Assembly: GCA_039024915.1 (NCBI GenBank)
Contig: JBCCPK010000007.1
Location: 62,001-126,000, forward strand
Length of the DNA stretch: 64,000 nt
Source of the DNA: Pseudomonadota bacterium
Lineage (GTDB): Bacteria > Pseudomonadota > Alphaproteobacteria > Rhizobiales > MH13
Reading direction: 5' to 3'
Below the pieces are notes generated by a model. That model saw only the letters and a program-made list of their open reading frames with translations. It made no database searches and was not told the origin of the DNA. The translations under genes and the position numbers were made by a program. Numbering within the stretch: the first letter of the stretch is position 1; the number at the start of each line of letters is the position of its first letter. Of this stretch, positions 36,732 through 44,449 are shown piece after piece.

Positions 36732-37394
36732 TTAAACACGCCTGAGAACAAATACGGTCATCTCACTCAGCACGGTGTCAAACGCCTGATCGAGCGCCGC
36801 AACACCGTCGCCCGCAGCGTCGCTTGCTGCTGGAACACTCGCCGCGAAGTCTGCTGTGGCCAAGACACGCCCGTTGGCATCGTTCATGACCTTCAGGCCG
36901 ATATCGACGACGGCGATTGCGCCGCCATCCTGCGAGACCTGAACTTCGAACGCTCTGATTTCCGGCACGAGACGCGTGTCGATCAAAAGCCCCTGCCCCG
37001 GAACCCCGACAGCGCGCACGCGACCCGTTTTTTCAAGCGTCTCAGCGAGACGTGCCTGAAACAATTGAGGCAGAGCATCGCTCCACAAAGCTTGCGGATA
37101 GTAGCTAAGCGTCGAGGCATCATCGCGGACAACGATGCGGTCTGTCGCATAAAAACGCACCGCGGTGGGTTCTGCTACAAGGAGTTGTCGTGATGTGCGC
37201 GCACTGCCGGTGTTCACCTGTTGAGGCGCCGTAAGGTCATAGACGATCGGCGGCGCTTCAGGCACCAAGGTAGCGCATCCACCAAGCAGGAGCGCTGCTC
37301 CTGACACGGCGGTGAGCCCTCGTCGCGCGCTGGATTGCCAAGCGTTCCAGGGAGAAATCAAAAACTTGGGCATGAAGGACTTACGCATACGCAA
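36732..37394 (-). CDS. ABC-transporter auxiliary lipoprotein (PqiC/MCE-associated type)
   Basis: The protein has about 220 residues. The N-terminal signal ends in the lipobox LLGGC, so it should be a lipoprotein. The rest follows the ABC_trans_aux family: LLVAEPTAVRFYATDRIVVR, then YYPQALWSDALPQLFQARLA. Such proteins work with MCE transporters that move phospholipids between the two membranes. The start is uncertain: TTG at 37394 has GGAG 8 bases upstream, and ATG codons at 37388 and 37373 are alternatives. It lies just after the MCE gene on the same strand. Confidence 0.82.
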   Translation of the reverse strand: MRMRKSFMPKFLISPWNAWQSSARRGLTAVSGAALLLGGCATLVPEAPPIVYDLTAPQQVNTGSARTSRQLLVAEPTAVRFYATDRIVVRDDASTLSYYPQALWSDALPQLFQARLAETLEKTGRVRAVGVPGQGLLIDTRLVPEIRAFEVQVSQDGGAIAVVDIGLKVMNDANGRVLATADFAASVPAASDAAGDGVAALDQAFDTVLSEMTVFVLRRV

Positions 37395-37405
37395 CCACAA
37401 ATCTC

Positions 37406-38803
37406 CTACCGCCGCTGAGGCTGATACTCAGGGGTAGCACCATCCCCGAATATCAGTTGCTGCGGGTCTCGCTCGAGCGAACTGACGACACGGTCAATAC
37501 GGGAAAGCACCCGTCGCCCATCAGTCACCAGAGCTTCTATATCTTGAAGCCCTCGCCCACTGAAACGTGCCAGACCATCGGCAATCTGTCCGGATTGACC
37601 CTCGAACGCCACAGCGACATTGCGGAGGGCCCGCGCTGCATCGCGTGCATCACCGATCAACCCACGCGTTTCGTCCTCGCCCAAAAGGCCACCAACCTGA
37701 CCGAGCAAGGCGTCCAAACCGCGTGACGCGCGCTCAAGCCGTTCGGCAATCAGAACGGCACTGTCAAACACGGCGTCCACCTGTTCAGCATTGTCTTCGA
37801 GGCTCGCGGTAAACCGATTGACATTGGCAACAGCCTCTTCGGCCTGGCCGAGAACGCTATCAACGCGCGCTCCCGTGCCCGGCAACACCTCGGCGAAGGC
37901 GGAAACGTCAACAACAACTTGTCCAACCAGGGTTGGGTCAACAGCATTGACCACATCTTGAACGCCTTGAAGTGTATCGCTAAGCGCCGTGGATGAGGCC
38001 TCAAGGTTTTCGAACACACCCTCTCCGCGCGCAACAAGTGCACGCGCATCCTCACCGATTCCGCGGAACTCGGTCGACGCGAAGCGGATATTCTCAACCA
38101 CTTCGGTCACTGCCTGCTCATCCACCGCGGCCAGCAGACGTTCAGAGCCGGAAATGATGCCTTCCAAGCGACCAGACAGGCCGGAGATCTCAACAGCAAT
38201 GGCACCAACACCTTCCATGAGCTGCTGAATGCTATCGGACTGTTCAGCTATAGACCCCGTTATCTCGTTCACATCCGCAATCGTTTGAGTGAGGAATGGC
38301 TCGTTGACGAGCAGAAAGTTCTCAATCGTCTGCATTGCGAAGTCGGCGCGACCCAGCACGTTACGCGCGCCGTCGATCAAGTCTTGTACAGCGGAGATGC
38401 GTGCCTGCATGAAGGCTGGTTGATCGGGGTCGAGCAGCGGCGGCTCATCCATACTCCCCCCACGCAATGCGATGAACGCGGTACCCGTTATTCCCGTGAT
38501 GCCCAAGGACGCGTCCGTATCCTGCCGCACCGGCGCGGTGGTGCGAACGAACGCGGAGGCAAGCGCTTCTGATGGGTTATCGGGATTGAGAGAAAGCGAG
38601 CGCACCTCACCTATCTGAATACCGTTGAACAGCACCGGCGAACCAGCATTCAGGCCATTGACCGGACCATCGAACGAGAAAATGATCTCCGCTCGCTCTT
38701 CGGTATCGCCGAACTCGACCACCCAATAAACGAACGCTAATGCAGCCGCCATGACGGCGAGCGCAAACAGACCAATAACGATGTGGTTGGCACGGGTTTC
38801 CAT
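37406..38803 (-). CDS. MlaD-type MCE protein
   Basis: The protein has 465 residues. There is one N-terminal membrane helix (IVIGLFALAVMAAALAFVYW), then the MCE domain at about 36-120 with DGPVNGLNAGSPVLFNGIQI, and a long helical region (150-460) expected to form a periplasmic tunnel or needle in the oligomer. In the Mla system it is the substrate-binding subunit between permease and periplasm. It is about 280 residues longer than E. coli MlaD, as in many alphaproteobacteria. It lies 86 bp downstream of the ATPase gene. Confidence 0.92.
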   Translation of the reverse strand: METRANHIVIGLFALAVMAAALAFVYWVVEFGDTEERAEIIFSFDGPVNGLNAGSPVLFNGIQIGEVRSLSLNPDNPSEALASAFVRTTAPVRQDTDASLGITGITGTAFIALRGGSMDEPPLLDPDQPAFMQARISAVQDLIDGARNVLGRADFAMQTIENFLLVNEPFLTQTIADVNEITGSIAEQSDSIQQLMEGVGAIAVEISGLSGRLEGIISGSERLLAAVDEQAVTEVVENIRFASTEFRGIGEDARALVARGEGVFENLEASSTALSDTLQGVQDVVNAVDPTLVGQVVVDVSAFAEVLPGTGARVDSVLGQAEEAVANVNRFTASLEDNAEQVDAVFDSAVLIAERLERASRGLDALLGQVGGLLGEDETRGLIGDARDAARALRNVAVAFEGQSGQIADGLARFSGRGLQDIEALVTDGRRVLSRIDRVVSSLERDPQQLIFGDGATPEYQPQRR

Positions 38804-38889
38804 GCGGAACGCTTAGCGCGTCACCACGCCGAAGCCCAGCGTCAAAACACCAGCCGGCTCACCATCGGCGCCGAAAAAAGAATTTTCCG

Positions 38890-39714
38890 TCAAAGCGTTG
38901 CGCGTTTCCCGCGGTCTGAGGCGCGTTCACTCGCGCGACCGCTATTGAAGTAGCGCTGAACCCAAGGATCGTCATAGCGGCGGACTTCCTCCACTGTGCC
39001 GATCGTCAGGACCCTTTTTTGACCCAGAACAGCAATCCTGTCGCAAACCGAAAACAGGCTGTCGAGATCGTGTGTCACCATGAAAACCGTCAGCCCCAAC
39101 GCGTCCCGCAGGTCGGCGATAAGCTCATCGAACGCCGCTGCACCAAGAGGATCGAGGCCAGACGTCGGTTCATCGAGAAAGACAAGATCGGGGTCAAGCG
39201 CAAGCGCGCGTGCAAGGGCCACACGTTTGATCATTCCGCCAGACAGCTCTGATGGACGCTTCAAGGCAGCATCGGGCGGCAAACCAACCATGGCCAATTT
39301 GACCGCAGCAAGGCGCTCCATCATGACCGCATCAAGCTGCCAGTGCTCACGCATCGGAACTTGCACGTTCTGAAGCACATTGAGCGACGAAAACAGGGCA
39401 CCATGCTGAAACAACACACCGAGCCGCTCATCGATCCGAGAACGCTCCTGATCTGTCATCTCGGAATACGGTTCCCCAAGAACATCAATTGTTCCAGCCC
39501 GCTTACTGTTCAGGCCAAGGATTGCCCGCGTTAGAACCGACTTGCCTGTTCCCGATGCGCCAACAAAGCCTAAAATTTCCCCGCGGCGGACATCGAGATC
39601 GAGGTCCTTGAGAACGGTGAAATCTCCGAAACCAACCTCCAGCCCGCGAACGCGGATAACGGGCTGTCCTTTTTGCGCTTGGAAACGAGACTCATTGGCC
39701 GACTGTCCCTGCAT
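38890..39714 (-). CDS. MlaF-type ABC transporter ATPase
   Basis: The protein has 274 residues. Walker A is GASGTGKSVL, the ABC signature LSGGMIKRVALARALA, Walker B LVFLDEPTSGLDP and the switch histidine VTHDLDSL. The close match to MlaF (GLNxxRAGxIxVLG, FQHGALFSSLNVLQNV) and its position between the permease and the MCE gene identify it. The longest frame reaches 39861, inside the permease gene; ATG at 39714 with AGAGG upstream starts right after the permease stop and is preferred. Confidence 0.95.
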   Translation of the reverse strand: MQGQSANESRFQAQKGQPVIRVRGLEVGFGDFTVLKDLDLDVRRGEILGFVGASGTGKSVLTRAILGLNSKRAGTIDVLGEPYSEMTDQERSRIDERLGVLFQHGALFSSLNVLQNVQVPMREHWQLDAVMMERLAAVKLAMVGLPPDAALKRPSELSGGMIKRVALARALALDPDLVFLDEPTSGLDPLGAAAFDELIADLRDALGLTVFMVTHDLDSLFSVCDRIAVLGQKRVLTIGTVEEVRRYDDPWVQRYFNSGRASERASDRGKRATL

Positions 39715-39722
39715 GAAGGCCT

Positions 39723-40937
39723 CTAGAAATTGATCGCGGCGAAGAACATCGCGAAGATACCATCCATCACGATCACCACGAAGATGGACTTCACGACGGC
39801 AGCAGTTACGCGCTGCCCCAAGGATTCTGTGCTGCCTCCAACACGGAAGCCCTCCGAACACGCAATACAGCCGATGGCGAGCGCCATGAATGGTGCCTTG
39901 ATCAGCCCAACAAGGATCGTATCGAGGTTGATCGCATCTCGCATGCGATCAACGAAGATCGCTGGTTCAATGCCCGAATAAATCCAAACCACAAACATGC
40001 CGCCACCAAGCGCGGCAGCATTGGCGATGGTTGTGAGAATTGGGAGGGCAATAACAAGCCCAAGGACACGCGGTAAGATCAGAGCATGGACGGGATCGAG
40101 GCCGATAACGCGCATGGCGTCGACTTCTTCGCGCATCCGCATTGCGCCAATTTCAGCAGTGAACGCAGACCCGGTGCGGCCTGCGACCATGATGGCCGAA
40201 ATCAGGACGCCAATCTCCCGCAAGACGAGAATTGCAACCAGATCGACCGTAAAGATCTCCGCACCAAAGTAGCGCAGTTGCCACGCACTTTGCTGAGCAA
40301 TAATACCGCCGATTACGAACTGGATCAGGACAATAATAGGCACAGCGCGAAAAGCGCTTCGATCCAGTTGGTTGACGAGCGCATTGAGACGCCATGTGCT
40401 CGGACGGAAAACCGTTGTCGCGGTGGCGGAAAGCACAACGCCAAGCATCGCCAGAATTCCGAGAAGATCACTCCATAGCGACGTCACACCTTCGCCGAGC
40501 CGCGCGACAACATCGTCGAGGCCCCAGCCCTTTTGATCCGGCACTTGGACGTCTGCGTTCCTTTGGACAGCGGCTAACAGATCAGCCTTGTCAGGCGGCA
40601 AACCGACCAAACGCGCCTCACTTCCTGGGCGAGACAGGGCCGCTTGAAGATCGAAAAGCGCGAGACACCCCAGGGTATCGAGCGTACCGATACCGCTTGC
40701 ATTAATGTCAATACCGCCCGGCAAGTCCGCCCCATCGACCCAACCCCGCGCGCCATCAAAGCCTTGATCCATCAGCACGGCGCGAACAAATGGGCGCGTC
40801 CAATCCCCCGAAACGAACACGCCGTGCTCGTCTCGACCGATCATCGCAGCATCCGGCGAGGACAGATCGCCCTGCGAGGCCAAAGCTGGTCTCGCAGCGC
40901 TTATGTCCGCAGTCCAAAGCGCGTCTCCTGTGGTCAC
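39723..40937 (-). CDS. MlaE-type permease with N-terminal STAS-like domain
   Basis: The protein has 404 residues. Residues 1-130 resemble a STAS domain (VFVSGDWTRP, then GIGTLDTLGCLALFDLQAAL), a fusion known for MlaE homologues. Residues 145-404 are the permease with VLREIGVLISAIMVAGRTGS and AEIGAMRMREEVDAMRVIGL, hallmark MlaE motifs. The GTG start has AAAGGA 9 bases upstream. First gene of the leftward mlaE-mlaF-mlaD-lipoprotein unit; no mlaC or mlaB gene is present, the latter perhaps replaced by the fused STAS domain. Confidence 0.93.
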   Translation of the reverse strand: MTTGDALWTADISAARPALASQGDLSSPDAAMIGRDEHGVFVSGDWTRPFVRAVLMDQGFDGARGWVDGADLPGGIDINASGIGTLDTLGCLALFDLQAALSRPGSEARLVGLPPDKADLLAAVQRNADVQVPDQKGWGLDDVVARLGEGVTSLWSDLLGILAMLGVVLSATATTVFRPSTWRLNALVNQLDRSAFRAVPIIVLIQFVIGGIIAQQSAWQLRYFGAEIFTVDLVAILVLREIGVLISAIMVAGRTGSAFTAEIGAMRMREEVDAMRVIGLDPVHALILPRVLGLVIALPILTTIANAAALGGGMFVVWIYSGIEPAIFVDRMRDAINLDTILVGLIKAPFMALAIGCIACSEGFRVGGSTESLGQRVTAAVVKSIFVVIVMDGIFAMFFAAINF

Positions 40938-41112
40938 GTTTGGCGATCCTTTCGAACTATGTCGAACAAACTGAACAAAAGTTGTGGGGTAACGTCCGCT
41001 CCGTAGCGGTCGATACCAATCAGCGATACCCTACGTGCCAGAATGTGGCATGGGCTCGCGGTGGGCTCAATCACCGATGATGACGACAGAACTGAGGAGG
41101 TTGGGAAACTGC

Positions 41113-42117
41113 ATGTCGGAGATTGCAAGGCCTTATGTGCTTTTTCTCGGTGACGTTCCCGATGCACTGGCTGCAAAGACGGCTTACGGCATCACCGATT
41201 GGCGGCGTGATTGGTGCGTCGGTCAGATCCGGCTGCCGGGCTGCCAGGCGGATACCGGACTGCCAGACATGCAGATTGAGCAAGCCTTTGCTGCGGGCGC
41301 AAGAACGTTTGTGATCGGGGCGGTGAACGCTGGTGGCGTTCTTCCCGGCCACTGGGTTGATAGCATCGTTCAAGCGCTCAACGCCGGCCTTGATGTTGCA
41401 AGTGGTTTGCACGCTCGCCTCCAAGACAACCCTGCAATCAAACAGGCTGCGGACGCCGGTGGCCGGCTGCTGCACAATGTCCGCAGAATTGAACAGGCGT
41501 TACCCACAGGAAAAGGCGATAAGCGGCCGGGTCGGCGGCTTCTTACCGTTGGGACGGATTGCTCGGTCGGCAAGAAGTACACCGCGCTCGCAATGGAACG
41601 GGGCATGCTGGAGCGTGGCATGAAGGCAAGCTTTCGGGCGACCGGTCAGACGGGCGTTCTTATTTCGGGTCGCGGGCTTTCGATCGATGCCGTTGTCGCC
41701 GACTTCATTTCGGGAGCTGCCGAGTGGGTGTCACCAGCCAATGACGATGATCATTGGGATTTGGTCGAGGGACAGGGGTCACTGTTCCACCCCTCGTTTG
41801 CCGGGGTCAGCCTGGGGCTGCTACACGGCGCGCAACCCGACGCCTTTATCGTTTGCCACGAACCGACGCGGACCACCATGCGCGGCGTCAGGACGCCCCT
41901 ACCCTCGATCCGACAGGTGATCGACGCCACCATAGCCATGGGATCACTGACCAATCCCTCGATACGCTGCACGGGCCTCGCCGTTAACACCGCAGCACTG
42001 GACGAGGATGCAGCACGTTCGGTGCTCGATGACCTTTCAAAAGAACACACACTCCCCGTCACCGATCCTGTGCGCTTTGGCGTCGAAGACCTCGTTGACG
42101 AATTGCGTATGGTTTAA
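41113..42117 (+). CDS. dgcN: DgcN-type N-acetyltransferase (DUF1611) for D-glutamate
   Basis: The protein has 334 residues. It is a DUF1611 protein with a P-loop (GTDCSVGKK) at about 147-155, preceded by GAVNAGGVLP and followed by FRATGQTGVLISGRGLSIDA and EGQGSLFHPSF. In marine bacteria members paired with an enolase-superfamily racemase were described as DgcN (N-acetylates D-glutamate) and DgcA (racemises the product). The overlapping neighbour is exactly that partner. ATG at 41113 fits the family start; the frame can extend to 41035. GAGGAGG lies about 12 bases upstream, slightly far. Confidence 0.82.
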   Translation: MSEIARPYVLFLGDVPDALAAKTAYGITDWRRDWCVGQIRLPGCQADTGLPDMQIEQAFAAGARTFVIGAVNAGGVLPGHWVDSIVQALNAGLDVASGLHARLQDNPAIKQAADAGGRLLHNVRRIEQALPTGKGDKRPGRRLLTVGTDCSVGKKYTALAMERGMLERGMKASFRATGQTGVLISGRGLSIDAVVADFISGAAEWVSPANDDDHWDLVEGQGSLFHPSFAGVSLGLLHGAQPDAFIVCHEPTRTTMRGVRTPLPSIRQVIDATIAMGSLTNPSIRCTGLAVNTAALDEDAARSVLDDLSKEHTLPVTDPVRFGVEDLVDELRMV

Positions 42118-43097
42118 TGCAGCGCCTCACCGTCACAGATGAGCGCTTCCCGATACGCGGCGGCTTCACCATCTCACGCGGACGTCGCTCACATGCGCAC
42201 GTCGTCACGGTCTCAATTGAAGACGGTTCAGCTGCGGGGCGCGGCGAGTGTACGCCTTACGCGCGTTACGGTGAAACGCCGCAAAGTGTTTGTGCGCAGA
42301 TTACATCCATCGCGACAGCGGTTGAGGCGGGAGCCAGCCGCAAAGACCTCCAATCCTTGCTGAGCCCCGGGGCGGCGCGAAACGCCGTCGACAACGCACT
42401 ATGGGACCTGGAAGCGAAGCAAAAAGGCATACCGGTTTGGCAACTTGCGGGGCTGCCCGAACCAAGCCCGTTGCAGACGGCCTTTACTCTCAGCCTCGAT
42501 ACGCCCGACGCCATGGCTCTCGCCGCCTGGGAAAACCGCGACAGACCGTTGCTGAAGGTTAAACTTGGTGGAAACGGTGACGACGATCGAATGCGGGCCG
42601 TGTGCGGCCATTGCGGGGATGCGCGGGTCATTGTCGACGCAAATGAAGCGTGGCCGCTAGATCAGTTATGGGAATGGCTGGACCTTGCAGCTAACCTTGG
42701 CATTGAGCTGGTTGAGCAACCTCTTGCTGCCGGCGAAGACGAGTTGTTGGCAGAGCGTCCGCATGCGGTCCCCGTGTGCGCCGATGAAAGCGCTCATGAT
42801 TTGCTTAGTCTGGAACGGCTCAAGGGGCTGTACGAGTTTGTAAATATCAAACTCGATAAGACCGGCGGCCTCACAGAAGCACTCGCAATGAAAAACGCAG
42901 CTGGCGAAGCAGGTTTCGGTATTTTTATCGGGTGCATGATGGGTTCGTCGCTGGCAATGGCCCCCGCTTTTCTCCTTGCGCACGATGCGCACTACGTCGA
43001 TTTGGACGCTCCCCTGCTCCTATCTGAAGACCGCAAACCGGCACTTGCGTTTGACGGCAGCGTTGTCCAACCACCGCCACCCGTACTTTGGGGCTAA
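42117..43097 (+). CDS. dgcA: DgcA-type enolase-superfamily racemase (N-acetyl-D-glutamate)
   Basis: The 326-residue protein is of the dipeptide epimerase/muconate cycloisomerase group. Expected active-site elements are visible: the K-x-K motif in PLLKVKLGG, metal ligands in VIVDANEAWP, VEQPLAAGEDELL and VCADESAHDL, and the lysine in VNIKLDKTGGL. The start ATG overlaps the dgcN stop by one base (TAATG), so both are coupled. The pair would convert D-glutamate into the L form. A related dipeptide epimerase acting on murein peptides is the alternative reading of this gene alone. Confidence 0.83.
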   Translation: MQRLTVTDERFPIRGGFTISRGRRSHAHVVTVSIEDGSAAGRGECTPYARYGETPQSVCAQITSIATAVEAGASRKDLQSLLSPGAARNAVDNALWDLEAKQKGIPVWQLAGLPEPSPLQTAFTLSLDTPDAMALAAWENRDRPLLKVKLGGNGDDDRMRAVCGHCGDARVIVDANEAWPLDQLWEWLDLAANLGIELVEQPLAAGEDELLAERPHAVPVCADESAHDLLSLERLKGLYEFVNIKLDKTGGLTEALAMKNAAGEAGFGIFIGCMMGSSLAMAPAFLLAHDAHYVDLDAPLLLSEDRKPALAFDGSVVQPPPPVLWG

Positions 43098-43108
43098 TGC
43101 TTTTTGTT

Positions 43109-44383
43109 TTACGGCATCAAACCTGCGGGAACAGTGAGCCTGTTTACCAATAAAACAGCTGTGCCGATGCTCGCCATACCAGCCATGGCCAAGTAGCTGA
43201 CCGGGCCAAAGGCTTCAAATAGCGGGCCAGCCGCTAACGTCGCCAGACCCATGATCGCTCCCGATATTACCGCAAAAACGCCTTGGGCAGCTCGCAGTTC
43301 ATTGGGACGCGCCCGACGTTCAACGTAAGCGATCAAGGCCAGAAACGTCATGGCAAACGAGAAGCCATGCAAAACCTGGAGCGGGATCGTCAGAACCAAG
43401 TCGGGCTTTGTGGCTAGGGCAATCCAGCGAAGAACGGCTCCGCTTCCACCAACCAGCAGCAGCCCGCGGGCGCCAATGCGGGCGATGATCGGCTTTGAAA
43501 CGGCAAATAGCGCGATCTCGACGGCAACACCCAGGGCCCACAGAACGCCAATCGCACTTTCAGAAAATCCCTGCTGCCCCCATGACAGACTACCGAAGCT
43601 GTAAAGAACGGCATGGCTTGCTTGGATCAATGCAACACCGATGAAAACACTCATCGCGCCCTTGCGCCGGAAGAAGAACAGCCAACCCGACCGTTTCTTT
43701 CGTATGATGCTTTCACTTTTTGAGACAACGGCTCTGGGGAGCAGGATCGCAACAACGTAAAATGCAAACAGGTGTGCCAGGATAATCCACGGCACGACCC
43801 CAACTCCGAATGTGGCGACCATCCAGCCAACGCTGGTACTTACGACGATAAAAGCGAGGGAACCCCAAAGCCGAAGGCGCCCGTATGCAGCGCCAGTCGC
43901 GCGGGAAACTTGGATGGCAAGCGCATCGGAAAGTGGAAGAACAGCATTCCAGCCAACCGACATTGCCGCCACTATGATCAAGACCGGGTAAGGCCCGGCC
44001 AGTAGAAACGTCAGCGCTGGAACAACCATCGCCATTGGAAGCAGCGCAAAAAGCGCGAGCGCCAGCAGAGCCATAACGCGAAGAGGACGGCGGGGATCAC
44101 CGAATCGCTCGGCCCAGTCAGACACGAGGCTTGTTGTCGCCACACGGACCAAAAGCGGCGCGGCAACAACGACAGCAATCCACCCCGTGCTGAGCCCGAT
44201 CGACTGCAGCCAAACGGGAAAGAACGGGATAAAAACGCCCACACCACCGAAATAAGCCGCAAAAAGCGCGGATATGGTAACTATTTGGTGACCGGCTTGC
44301 GGTGGAATGTAGGCTGGCGAAATCAATACGGTATACCCAATTGCGGAAATCGCCACGCGAAGCTTTCCCGCTGGATGTACCAT
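43109..44383 (-). CDS. MFS transporter (HcaT/nucleoside-permease-like)
   Basis: The 424-residue protein has about 12 membrane helices, starting with ISALFAAYFGGVGVFIPFFP; the QSIGLSTGWIAVVVAAPLLV helix and the YGRLRLWGSLAFIVVSTSVG motif are typical of the MFS_1-like group (PF12832) that contains phenylpropionate permease HcaT. The substrate is unknown. ATG at 44383 with AGAGG 7 bases upstream is preferred over the longer frame. It ends 12 bp from dgcA (convergent) and is divergent from the cheZ gene with only 66 bp between them. Confidence 0.85.
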   Translation of the reverse strand: MVHPAGKLRVAISAIGYTVLISPAYIPPQAGHQIVTISALFAAYFGGVGVFIPFFPVWLQSIGLSTGWIAVVVAAPLLVRVATTSLVSDWAERFGDPRRPLRVMALLALALFALLPMAMVVPALTFLLAGPYPVLIIVAAMSVGWNAVLPLSDALAIQVSRATGAAYGRLRLWGSLAFIVVSTSVGWMVATFGVGVVPWIILAHLFAFYVVAILLPRAVVSKSESIIRKKRSGWLFFFRRKGAMSVFIGVALIQASHAVLYSFGSLSWGQQGFSESAIGVLWALGVAVEIALFAVSKPIIARIGARGLLLVGGSGAVLRWIALATKPDLVLTIPLQVLHGFSFAMTFLALIAYVERRARPNELRAAQGVFAVISGAIMGLATLAAGPLFEAFGPVSYLAMAGMASIGTAVLLVNRLTVPAGLMP

Positions 44384-44388
44384 AAGAG

Positions 44389-44410
44389 CGCCTCTGTTAA
44401 ACAAGAGGCG
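44389..44410. promoter_or_regulatory. 22-bp inverted repeat between the MFS gene and cheZ
   Basis: CGCCTCT (44389-44395) and AGAGGCG (44404-44410) are perfect inverted repeats around GTTAAACA. Each arm contains AGAGG, one of which is the ribosome binding site of the MFS gene on the minus strand. It could be an operator controlling the divergent genes, or an mRNA hairpin masking the MFS ribosome binding site. Confidence 0.4.
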
Positions 44411-44449
44411 GAATGGGCGAGAGAGACGGCGCTGGCACCAAGGCACGGC

